Shown piece after piece: positions 36,083 through 44,544 of a stretch of DNA of 56,928 bases. The notes beneath the pieces are model-generated. The model was not told the DNA's origin and made no database searches. It saw only the letters and a list, made by a program, of their open reading frames with translations. Within the stretch, counting starts at the first letter, position 1; each line of letters opens with the position of its first letter. The position numbers and the translations under genes are program-made. The stretch is from Bacteroidales bacterium. Its GTDB lineage: Bacteria > Bacteroidota > Bacteroidia > Bacteroidales > PUMT01. The stretch lies in NCBI GenBank assembly GCA_007125955.1, contig SLCF01000115.1, forward strand, positions 1-56,928, in the 5' to 3' direction.

Positions 36083-36982
36083 ATGAGGAAAAAGCTTATT
36101 ATTACCGGAGGTACAGGATTTATAGGGAAAAATTTAATTCCTTATGCGGCAAAATATGATACTGAAATATTTGTCCTTACTAATAAGAATGACTTTTATT
36201 CAGAATATAAAAACATAACCTACATTAAATGCGATCTGTTGAATGATGATAATGTAAAAAAAACATTGAAGTTATTAAAGGCCACTCACCTCCTCCATAT
36301 TGCCTGGAGTATGGCACCAAGTAATTATAATTTACCTGAAAACTTTAATTGGCTAAAATCAAGTATGTTATTGCTTGAAGAATTTCAGAAAAATAAGGGA
36401 GAAAGGGTGGTTATAGTTGGGTCTTGCTTTGAATATAATTGGGATTATGGTTGCTGTAGAGAGGATTATACTCCAATCAGTCATAATACCCTCTATGGTT
36501 CATCAAAGAACATTTTACGAGAATATGCCTTTTCATTTTGCAGTTATCATGGGATGGAGATTGCCTGGCCAAGGTTATTCTTTCTTTTTGGTCCTTTTGA
36601 GCAACCACAAAGACTAATCCCTCACATCATTACATCTCTTTTGAAAGAGCAAAATGCTACTATCATTAATGGTGAAATTTACCGTGATTACATGTACATT
36701 AAAGATAGCACCAAGGCTTTATCCAATCTTATTTTTAGTGATTTTTCCGGAGTGATAAATATAAGTACCGGAATGCCGATAAAACTTGGTGATTTCGGAA
36801 AACTTGCTGCAAGGATAATAGGAAGGCCTGATTTATTAAAAATTGAAAGCCCGAAAATAATTAAGGATAGAATTGTATATGCAGATGTTAAAAAACTTCA
36901 TGACAGGTTCTTATTTGTACCATCTTATGATATTGAAACAGGACTTCAGGAAACAATAAAATGGTGGAAAGATTATGTATGA
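36083..36982 (+). CDS. NAD-dependent epimerase/dehydratase or 4-reductase
   Basis: Extended short-chain dehydrogenase of 299 residues. The Rossmann motif is GGTGFIG at 9-15. The catalytic YxxxK is YGSSK near 138-142, preceded by VGSCFEY. WPRLFFLFGP is typical of sugar-nucleotide epimerases and reductases. It begins 14 bases after rfbG, so it should act on the keto-sugar made by RfbG and possibly epimerised by the RmlC-like enzyme, playing the role RmlD plays for rhamnose. Reductase versus epimerase cannot be told apart here. Confidence 0.85.
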   Translation: MRKKLIITGGTGFIGKNLIPYAAKYDTEIFVLTNKNDFYSEYKNITYIKCDLLNDDNVKKTLKLLKATHLLHIAWSMAPSNYNLPENFNWLKSSMLLLEEFQKNKGERVVIVGSCFEYNWDYGCCREDYTPISHNTLYGSSKNILREYAFSFCSYHGMEIAWPRLFFLFGPFEQPQRLIPHIITSLLKEQNATIINGEIYRDYMYIKDSTKALSNLIFSDFSGVINISTGMPIKLGDFGKLAARIIGRPDLLKIESPKIIKDRIVYADVKKLHDRFLFVPSYDIETGLQETIKWWKDYV

Positions 36983-37085
36983 AGTTGTTATAATTATTAT
37001 AGGTTTGTTTGATATAGCGTTGAAAAATAGATTTTTATATTTAGGATTAATAACAAATATTGCTTTTATCTAAAATGGAATAATA

Positions 37086-37150
37086 CCCAATCCTCCGGGT
37101 TGGGAACAATAAGTTCCATTTGATGCTTCGGGGCTCTGCACCGGGGTAGT
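37086..37150. repeat. REP-like double hairpin
   Basis: This is a GC-rich island within AT-rich DNA. Hairpin one (37086-37104) pairs CCCAATCC with GGGTTGGG (one G-T pair) over TCC. Hairpin two, near 37129-37143, pairs CGGgGC with GCaCCG over TCT. They are joined by AAGTTCCATTTGATGC. The layout, two short GC hairpins with a fixed linker ending in GGGGTAGTTCA, resembles REP-type intergenic repeats. I see only this copy in the window. Confidence 0.5.
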
Positions 37151-37174
37151 TCAATAAATAAAATAACAATTTAT

Positions 37175-38482
37175 ATGAGTCATATTATTATTCTTGGTGC
37201 TGGGATGGCTGGTTATGGGGCTGCAAGGAAATTTAAAGAGGCCAAAATAACAACAGATCTATTCGAAAAAGAAACTCATATCGGAGGGCATTGCGCTTCT
37301 TATATTTTTGATGATAAGTGGATATTTGATGATGGGCCTCATATTTCCTTTTCAAAGAGTCAGCGTGTTAAAGATATTTTTTCAAAGAATATAGATAATG
37401 ATTATCGGGAGTTTGAGGCTAAGGTTGATAATTACTGGAAAGGCAGATGGATTAAGCATCCTGCTCAAATCAATCTTCACGGATTACCTCCTGAATTCAA
37501 TGCTCAGATTCTTCAGGAAATGATTGAAATTGATAAACGTCCAATTCCCAAGGTTAATAATTATGAAGAATGGCTTTATGCGAGTTACGGCAAGACCTTT
37601 TCTGAAAACTTCCCTATGAAATATACAAGGAAATTTCATACTACAGAAGCCAGGAATATGAGTACAGACTGGTTGGGTCCCAGGTTGTACCGGCCCAAAA
37701 TTTCAGAGGTTATTTATGGCATGCTATCAGAAAAAACTATTGATGTACATTATATAAAAGGATTCAGATATCCTAATAAAGGAGGTTTTGTTTCATTTAT
37801 GAATGGAATATATGATACAACTCAAATACATTTTAATCATAATGTTGTAAGCATTAACCTGAAAGATAAGAAGATCAAATTCAGCAATAATAGTGTTGCC
37901 GATTATAAATATTGTTTTTCATCGTTGCCATTAAACAAGATTGTGGAGTTAATGCAAGATGCTCCCTGCGACATTAAGTCAGCTGCATCAAAACTCGATG
38001 CAACCCAGTGTGTTATAGTGAATTTTGGAATAAATCGCGAAAACTTAAGCCCTTGTCACTGGCGTTACATATATGATGAAGATTTTTATTCTACACGTTT
38101 AAGTTTCCCTCATATGTTTAATCCTCTCAACACACCAGAAGGAAACGGAAGCATACAAATAGAGATCTATTTTTCAAAAAAATACAAGCCACTGGATAAA
38201 AGTCCTGAAGACTTTATACCAATTATTAAGGATGAACTGATTAAATTGGGAATATTAAACATCAATGATGAAATACTTTTCCAAACTGCATGGTTATCTC
38301 CATATGCTCAAATAATTTTTGATCATGACAGAAAAAAGAATGTTGAGATTATACATGACTTTCTGAAAGAAAACGATATATACTTCGGAGGGAGATTTGC
38401 AGACTGGTCTTATGCATGGTCAGATGAATCTTTTCTGGCAGGAGAATTTGCAGCTGAGAAAATCCTTGAAAAGTTAGTTTAG
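37175..38482 (+). CDS. UDP-galactopyranose-mutase-like FAD protein
   Basis: Flavin-binding protein of 435 residues. The dinucleotide loop is GAGMAG at 8-13, FEKETHIGGHC follows as the second FAD contact, and GPHISFS near 54-60 aligns with the GAHIFHT segment of UDP-galactopyranose mutase. The C-terminal FGGRFADWSYAWSDESFLAG is typical of the mutase/protoporphyrinogen-oxidase superfamily. It sits after the CDP-sugar genes, so a pyranose-furanose mutase acting on a nucleotide 6-deoxy sugar is possible. Family membership is clear; the reaction is inference. Confidence 0.75.
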   Translation: MSHIIILGAGMAGYGAARKFKEAKITTDLFEKETHIGGHCASYIFDDKWIFDDGPHISFSKSQRVKDIFSKNIDNDYREFEAKVDNYWKGRWIKHPAQINLHGLPPEFNAQILQEMIEIDKRPIPKVNNYEEWLYASYGKTFSENFPMKYTRKFHTTEARNMSTDWLGPRLYRPKISEVIYGMLSEKTIDVHYIKGFRYPNKGGFVSFMNGIYDTTQIHFNHNVVSINLKDKKIKFSNNSVADYKYCFSSLPLNKIVELMQDAPCDIKSAASKLDATQCVIVNFGINRENLSPCHWRYIYDEDFYSTRLSFPHMFNPLNTPEGNGSIQIEIYFSKKYKPLDKSPEDFIPIIKDELIKLGILNINDEILFQTAWLSPYAQIIFDHDRKKNVEIIHDFLKENDIYFGGRFADWSYAWSDESFLAGEFAAEKILEKLV

Positions 38483-38587
38483 TTTTAAACAAATCATTGA
38501 TAGAATATTCACTAAAAGAATGCCTGGGATAGTTTTTTTATCATATAGATTAGATAAATAGCAGTATAAAATAAAAACCTGATTAAT

Positions 38588-39580
38588 ATGTCTGACATAC
38601 GGCAAAACAGCAATAATTTAGTTTCTGTAATTATACCTGTTTACAACGGGGGCAAATATATTGAGGAGTGTCTTGAAAGTATCAGAAATCAAACCTATAT
38701 AAATTTTGAGTGCATAATAAATAATAACAAAAGCACTGATAATACTCTTGAAATTGCTGAGACTTTCGCTGCTTCTGATAAAAGATTCAAAGTTTTCAAT
38801 AATGATGAATTTTTAAAACAGGCAGATAATTGGAACATATCCATTTCAAGGATTTCAGATAAATCAAAGTATATTAAAATAGTTCCTGCAGATGACTGGG
38901 TGTTTCCTGAATACCTTGAAAAGAAAATCGGGCTTTTGGATAAATATCCTAATATTGGCATATGCTCATCCTACCGACTTGATGAAACAAAGGTTATTTG
39001 CGATGGTCTGGATTATTATAAGGGACCTGTTTTTTACGGGAAAGATATTCTATACCATCAACTAATTAAGGATATAGAGATTACTGGTTCTATAAATACC
39101 GTTATGTATCGTAATTCAATACTGAAGAAGTTGCCAGAATATCCAAAAATATTTAATATAAATGTTTATCATTTAGACACCATGTTGGCGTATGAGGTCT
39201 TAAAAAGATCTGATCTGGGATTCGTGTTTCAAGTACTCAGTTTCACAAGAAGACATAATGAGACTTTAACCAGTAAGATCTCCAATAAATATAATACACA
39301 CATTAACTTTGATGACATTGCTCTGGGAAAAAATTTATCATTATTTCCTGACCTTGAGTCCTTTTATAAAAAACGTCGGCTTGATTATGCTTTTTATCTC
39401 CTGAAACGCCGGATTTTCCGGGACAAGAAATGTATCGACTGGCACAGGAAACACCTTGAAAACCCAATAACGTTTTCGGAATATTTCAGATCAATTCTGT
39501 CAAGGCTTTTGCTGTTGAACAGGCTTGTTAAGTATAACAGGAGCAAATTATTAAAACAAATGGGTGAAAAGAGAGTGTAA
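38588..39580 (+). CDS. Family 2 glycosyltransferase
   Basis: GT-A fold glycosyltransferase of 330 residues. The N-terminus SVIIPVYNGGKYIEECLESI binds the nucleotide. The metal-binding segment is PADDW at about residue 98. IDWHRK and a basic C-terminal region probably sit against the membrane. It is 105 bases from the FAD protein, and the next GT follows after 16. Donor and acceptor are unknown. Confidence 0.9.
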   Translation: MSDIRQNSNNLVSVIIPVYNGGKYIEECLESIRNQTYINFECIINNNKSTDNTLEIAETFAASDKRFKVFNNDEFLKQADNWNISISRISDKSKYIKIVPADDWVFPEYLEKKIGLLDKYPNIGICSSYRLDETKVICDGLDYYKGPVFYGKDILYHQLIKDIEITGSINTVMYRNSILKKLPEYPKIFNINVYHLDTMLAYEVLKRSDLGFVFQVLSFTRRHNETLTSKISNKYNTHINFDDIALGKNLSLFPDLESFYKKRRLDYAFYLLKRRIFRDKKCIDWHRKHLENPITFSEYFRSILSRLLLLNRLVKYNRSKLLKQMGEKRV

Positions 39581-39596
39581 TATGTAAATAGATAAA

Positions 39597-40649
39597 ATGG
39601 AGGTTTTAATTGTCACAGATAAAAACTGTTATAATCCGTACCCCTGCGAACTGGCTCAATGTATATCCGGGAAGCTAACCAGTGGGAGTATCACTGTTGA
39701 TATTAATGAGTTCCTTGAATCAAACAGCCATTTTGACATTATTCATATTCAGTGGATCGAGGAGATTTTTGGGTGGAATAATTTTAACACTGAGAAATTT
39801 TCAACACTTCTCAAAAGAATTGATTACTGGAAACAAAAGGGAGCTGCAATTGTTTGCACAATCCATAATATTCTGCCTCATTCAATACCCCGGGATTACG
39901 GTTTTGAAATTTACCGGAAGGTTTTTCAAAAAACAGATCTTTTTATTCATCTGGGTGAAGCAAGCAAAAAGATGTTTCAAGAGATGTATGGCAATGCTCT
40001 AATTAATAGCGGCAGACATGTTGTAATACCTCACGGTTTATATTCCACTTTTAAAAAAAACGTTGATAAAACTAGAGCCAGGTCATATTTCGGTATTAAT
40101 GAGAATGATTTTGTAATGCTTGCTTTTGGCAGGATCAGAACCTGTGAGGAAGAAAAGCTGATATTTGATGCTTACAGGGCGCTTGAGTCAAAAAGAAAAA
40201 AAGTTATTGTATCCAATTACAAATTTAGTTGTAACAGGTTAAGCAGAATTATTCAAAAAACCAAACTGGCTGTTAATAAAGGTGTTATTGCTAGAAGCGG
40301 GTTTGTGAAAAAGGATATGGTACCTTACTATTTTGCTGCATCCGATATAGTTATCATTCCCAGGATTGAGGCCCTGAATTCAGGGAACCTGTTGCTGGGA
40401 TTTTTTTATGAAAAAGTGTTAACGGGACCGGATTCCGGAGTTGTCGGGGAAATATTGAAAAAAACCGGCAACCCTTCTTTTATACCCGGGAATAAAAGCT
40501 CATTGTCAGCTGCAGTAAACAATGCCTTGAAACTGGCTGAAAACAGCAACAAGGGACATGAAAACTTTATTTATGCAAATAAAAACTACAACTGGGATAA
40601 AATTTCGGAGATGCATCTGAAAGCATATGAATCGGTAATAAAAATTTGA
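39597..40649 (+). CDS. GT-B glycosyltransferase (GT4-like)
   Basis: A 350-residue GT-B protein. The N-terminal domain shows DIIHIQWIEEIFGW and VCTIHNILPH, typical of GT4-like mannosyl- or glucuronosyltransferases. AFGRIRTCEE begins the C-terminal donor domain. The usual EX7E loop is represented by PRIEALNSGNLL, so only part of the motif is kept. It resembles the protein at 53511-54545. It ends four bases before the flippase start. Confidence 0.85.
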   Translation: MEVLIVTDKNCYNPYPCELAQCISGKLTSGSITVDINEFLESNSHFDIIHIQWIEEIFGWNNFNTEKFSTLLKRIDYWKQKGAAIVCTIHNILPHSIPRDYGFEIYRKVFQKTDLFIHLGEASKKMFQEMYGNALINSGRHVVIPHGLYSTFKKNVDKTRARSYFGINENDFVMLAFGRIRTCEEEKLIFDAYRALESKRKKVIVSNYKFSCNRLSRIIQKTKLAVNKGVIARSGFVKKDMVPYYFAASDIVIIPRIEALNSGNLLLGFFYEKVLTGPDSGVVGEILKKTGNPSFIPGNKSSLSAAVNNALKLAENSNKGHENFIYANKNYNWDKISEMHLKAYESVIKI

Positions 40650-40653
40650 TATA

Positions 40654-42102
40654 TTGACGTTCAGACGTAAATTTTTCAAGAATGTTGTTACGCTGGGAGG
40701 ATATAATTACAGTACCCAGGTTATTAATTTTATGGCAACTGCCATTCTTTCCAGACTACTATTGCCTTCCGAATATGGTGTTGTTGCACTGGTAACAGTC
40801 TTTACGGGGTTTATAATGATCTTTACCGATGCAGGCCTTTCTTTCGATGTTATCAGGAGTGATTATAAAAAAACTTATCACAAATCTATTAGCAACCTTG
40901 CATTTTTAATGGGGGTTGCCTTGTTTTTACTTATGTGTTTGCTTGCATATCCAATAGCTCTTTTCTATGACAATATGAAATTGATTTTCCCGACAATTGT
41001 GCTCTCTTCTCTTTTTATTATCAAGACCATAAATATAGTTCCATACGCCCTGCTTTCAAAAGAGCTTAAGTTCAATTTTATGGGAAGGACAACTTTTATT
41101 GCAAACCTTATTTCAGTTTTTTTCATGATCATTTTTGCTTATTTCGGGTTTTCTTACTGGGCACTGATTCTTCCACAGCTATTGGCTTCTGTATTTATTT
41201 ATTTTTTTTACTCCCGGAAAGCAAACTTCCCTTTTCGGCTATATCCCCACAAGTATACAGTGGCAGGGTTCAGAAAGGCAAAGAGCATTATGGGTAATCT
41301 GACCGGATTCAATCTTATAAACTACTGGTCAAGAAATGCTGACAATCTGATTGTCGGGAAAGTATACGGAGAAGCATCGCTAGGGATCTACAACAGAGCC
41401 TATCGTCTGTTAACCCTTTCTCTTAGTCTTATAACCGGATTGTTCGGCAAGGTGCTGTATCCAAGTTTAAAAAAGCTGCAATCAGAGGGAGGTTCAATAC
41501 AAAATGAATATTTGAATGTTTTGGGTATAATAAGCTTGCTGAACTATCCCATTGCCTTTATCCTGATTGTTTTTCCCGAGTCTTTTGTTTATATACTATG
41601 GGGGGAAAACTGGATGGAAGTTGCTCCTTTTCTACCCTATTTTGGGTTGCTTGTCTTAAGCCAGACATTAATATCCACAACCGGAAACATATTTATTTTG
41701 TTCAGAAAAGAGAATGTTTTGATGTATGTGGGAATAGTCTCTGCTGCTATAATGGTAGGCGCCATCATACTTGGGTCGCTCTTTTCGGTGCTGGATATTG
41801 CACGGTTTTATACCTTAAGCTACCTGGTTTTTATTATCCCGATAAACCTGGTATATGGGTTTGGTAAAACTTTTGGATTTGAACTACGAAAAGTGCTTAA
41901 ATTCTGGGGACCGAAACTGTTATTATCCTGTATAATACTCTTTTCAATATGGAGTGACAGGTATGTTTTGTCGGTAACAGCCATTTTTCTTTATCTGCTG
42001 CACCTTTTATATTTTCAAAGAAGCGATATTGTAAAGTTTTTTGCTTTTGTAAGTGAAAAGGTTGTTGCTTTAAAATATAAATATTGTTACAGGAAAAATT
42101 GA
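40654..42102 (+). CDS. Wzx-type polysaccharide flippase (MOP superfamily)
   Basis: Integral membrane protein of 482 residues with about 12-14 hydrophobic helices. It is predicted to flip lipid-linked repeat units to the periplasm. The opening FKNVVTLGGYNYSTQVINF, followed by SRLLLPSEYGVVAL, is typical of the PST/WzxC subgroup. The frame begins at TTG 40654, four bases after the preceding stop; the first in-frame ATG lies 26 codons later and would delete most of the first helix. TTG is therefore the likely start, tightly coupled to the upstream GT. Confidence 0.9.
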   Translation: MTFRRKFFKNVVTLGGYNYSTQVINFMATAILSRLLLPSEYGVVALVTVFTGFIMIFTDAGLSFDVIRSDYKKTYHKSISNLAFLMGVALFLLMCLLAYPIALFYDNMKLIFPTIVLSSLFIIKTINIVPYALLSKELKFNFMGRTTFIANLISVFFMIIFAYFGFSYWALILPQLLASVFIYFFYSRKANFPFRLYPHKYTVAGFRKAKSIMGNLTGFNLINYWSRNADNLIVGKVYGEASLGIYNRAYRLLTLSLSLITGLFGKVLYPSLKKLQSEGGSIQNEYLNVLGIISLLNYPIAFILIVFPESFVYILWGENWMEVAPFLPYFGLLVLSQTLISTTGNIFILFRKENVLMYVGIVSAAIMVGAIILGSLFSVLDIARFYTLSYLVFIIPINLVYGFGKTFGFELRKVLKFWGPKLLLSCIILFSIWSDRYVLSVTAIFLYLLHLLYFQRSDIVKFFAFVSEKVVALKYKYCYRKN

Positions 42103-42124
42103 CCGTATATCTTTTATCAACAAT

Positions 42125-43357
42125 ATGATGAAAGCCCCATCAGCCTTTGGCAGACAAAATAATATACAGATGAATGAAAAACCAGTAATTGTAGTTGTTG
42201 CGTATAACCGGTTAGATTCTTTAAAACGGCTGCTTTATTCATTAAATAAAGCCACTTATCCGGTTGATACAAAGCTTATAATAAGCATTGACCATTCTGA
42301 AGGTAAAAATGCTATTGTTGATTATGCAGAAAAATTTGAATGGGGTGCCGGAGAAAAGGAAGTAATTGTACACACCGGAAACCTGGGACTCCGAAATCAT
42401 ATTATAAAGTGCGGCGATCTTTCATTGAAGTACGGTTCGGTTATAATACTTGAAGATGACCTGTATGTTTCTCCCTTTTTTTATGATTATTCACTTCAGG
42501 CAATGAAGTTTTACTCCAGACATGATAATATATCAGGAATCGGTCTCTTCAATTACAAATACAATGAGAGGGTGAATCCGGAACCTTTTTCACCCGTTAT
42601 TGATGCCTCGGATGTTTATTTTCTTCAGTATGCCTGCTCGTGGGGTCAGCTATGGACATCAGGGCAATGGGCCGGGTTCAGGCAATGGTATAATACCGGG
42701 CCTGATTTAACGAAGATACAAGGTGTTCCTGAGCATGTTCTTTGGTGGCCGAAAAGGAGCTGGAAAAAATACTTTATTGGGTATATGGTTTTACACAATA
42801 AGTATTTTGTATATCCCCGGGTATCACTGACTTCAAATTTTGATGAAATAGGATCAAACAGAAGATTATCAACTTTTGAGTTGCAGTCAACATTATTGAT
42901 TGAAAGAAAAAAGTTTGCTTTCAGGGAATTGAGTGAATCATTAGCAGTTTATGACTCCTACTTTGAAATATTGCCCGGGTTGGTCCCAGGGTTTAACAAA
43001 GTCTTTCGTGGTTATAATTTTGCAGTCGACCTTTACGGCAATAAGAACCCTGAAGTAATAAAGGAGGATTATTTGCTGACCACAAAGAAATCAACTAAAT
43101 ACCTTTATGGTTATGCCAGGGAGATGAAACCGCATGAAATGAATGTTTTTTTCAACATTCCGGGTAATGATATTGTTTTATGTAAGAAGGATGATCTTTT
43201 ACCTGAAACAGGCAGGGAAAAGATATTAAAGTTTGTGAAAAAGTTCAACTACTATTACAGGAGTACGCTGTCATTCTGCGAGTTGATAAAGTTCGCGATG
43301 TTCAGGATCTACAGAAAGTTGGGATTGTTTGATAAAAACCATAAAGTACCCAAATGA
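42125..43357 (+). CDS. Glycosyltransferase (GT-A, GNT-I-like)
   Basis: A 410-residue protein. After a short leader the segment PVIVVVAYNRLDSLKRLL opens a GT-A domain, and IILEDDLYVSPFF near 108-120 carries the metal-binding EDD. The closest fold impression is the GNT-I/GT13-like group found in bacterial surface loci. ATG 42170 is an alternative start that matches the domain onset. Its stop overlaps the Wzy start by four bases (ATGA), indicating translational coupling. Confidence 0.8.
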   Translation: MMKAPSAFGRQNNIQMNEKPVIVVVAYNRLDSLKRLLYSLNKATYPVDTKLIISIDHSEGKNAIVDYAEKFEWGAGEKEVIVHTGNLGLRNHIIKCGDLSLKYGSVIILEDDLYVSPFFYDYSLQAMKFYSRHDNISGIGLFNYKYNERVNPEPFSPVIDASDVYFLQYACSWGQLWTSGQWAGFRQWYNTGPDLTKIQGVPEHVLWWPKRSWKKYFIGYMVLHNKYFVYPRVSLTSNFDEIGSNRRLSTFELQSTLLIERKKFAFRELSESLAVYDSYFEILPGLVPGFNKVFRGYNFAVDLYGNKNPEVIKEDYLLTTKKSTKYLYGYAREMKPHEMNVFFNIPGNDIVLCKKDDLLPETGREKILKFVKKFNYYYRSTLSFCELIKFAMFRIYRKLGLFDKNHKVPK

Positions 43358-44544
43358 TAAAAAAAATAGTAATATTTTTAGTCCTGTTCAGTTCTGCTTC
43401 ATTCTTCAGGATAATATTTCTACCCGAAAGGATTATTTTTCTTTCACAATTCGGAGTTGCTGCAATGATGTTTGCAGTTATTTTAGTTGATCAGATATAC
43501 GGTAAGGAAAAGAAAACCGAACTGAATTTTAGAGACCCTGTATTACTGATCTTTACAGGTGTGTTTCTAAGTATGATTATTGCAAGTGCTTACCATAATC
43601 AGAGTTATATTTTAACATTCTGGGCACAGCGGTTTATGTATTTTTATCTTTTCTATTTTTTTCTGCATGTTTTAAAACCAGATATAAAAGAACTGGAAAA
43701 AATAGTGCTTACACTCGGTATTTTGTATGCAGTTTCTTTTTTAATACAATACATAATTTATCCTTCAATACTATTCAGTGTCAGACAGGATGTTGAAAGG
43801 GGCACAATTCGGATATTCATTCCAGGGTCTTCATTTATGGGACTTTCGCTTTATATGTGCCTTAACAGGTTTTATAAACAGAATAAGCTGCGTTACGTTT
43901 TTCTGGTTGTTATTTTTATATCAATTATGATCCTTACCGGAACGCGGTATGCACTCGCTGTTACTTTTCTTGCTATAATAGCGAGTTTAATATTCAGTAA
44001 AATCATCAGATCAAGGTATGTTATTTATACCCTTATATTAATTGCTATTATACCCCTCTTCTATATTTTCGAAGAGATTTTTGTCGGGATGATTGGTGTT
44101 TCTGAAGAACAAGCAGTAGATTTTCAGGAAAATGTCAGAATACGTGCAACGAGGTTTTTTTTAGATGATTTTTTCCCGAATACGCTTGCATATATTTTTG
44201 GTAATGGTCAGGATCACATGGGATCTACGTATGGAATTCATGTTAACTATTATAAACTAGCTTATGGATTTTACCAGTCTGATATTGGGGTTATAGGCGA
44301 TTTTTCCAAATTCGGACTTTTCTTTGCAGTTGGTGCAATGTGGTTACTTGTAAAAGCATGGAGGGCTCCTCTCACCCCTGAAACCTCATATCTTAAGTTT
44401 TCATTGTTAAGCTCAACACTTGTTTTGCCGGTTGCAGGTGTGTTTTCAAATCCATTTTCAATAGCAGTGCTATGCATAATAATGTATATTTTTGATATAA
44501 ATATTAAAGAGAGAAAACAAGCAAGGAATGAAACCAGGATATAA
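43354..44544 (+). CDS. Wzy-like O-antigen/capsule polymerase
   Basis: Membrane protein of 396 residues with roughly ten to eleven hydrophobic helices and a periplasmic loop between about residues 235 and 310. ILTGTRYALAVTFLA and the long polar loop before the last helices are typical of Wzy/WaaL-type polymerases, which are weakly conserved. Context next to a Wzx flippase and glycosyltransferases supports the role. Both ends overlap neighbours (ATGA at the start, 17 bases at the end), so it lies in a tightly packed operon. Confidence 0.8.
   Translation: MIKKIVIFLVLFSSASFFRIIFLPERIIFLSQFGVAAMMFAVILVDQIYGKEKKTELNFRDPVLLIFTGVFLSMIIASAYHNQSYILTFWAQRFMYFYLFYFFLHVLKPDIKELEKIVLTLGILYAVSFLIQYIIYPSILFSVRQDVERGTIRIFIPGSSFMGLSLYMCLNRFYKQNKLRYVFLVVIFISIMILTGTRYALAVTFLAIIASLIFSKIIRSRYVIYTLILIAIIPLFYIFEEIFVGMIGVSEEQAVDFQENVRIRATRFFLDDFFPNTLAYIFGNGQDHMGSTYGIHVNYYKLAYGFYQSDIGVIGDFSKFGLFFAVGAMWLLVKAWRAPLTPETSYLKFSLLSSTLVLPVAGVFSNPFSIAVLCIIMYIFDINIKERKQARNETRI

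Noticed and set aside
37086-37150. Riboswitch or leader ahead of the FAD protein gene
   Set aside because: The two small hairpins match no riboswitch class I know and show no terminator or sequestered start; a REP-like repeat fits better.
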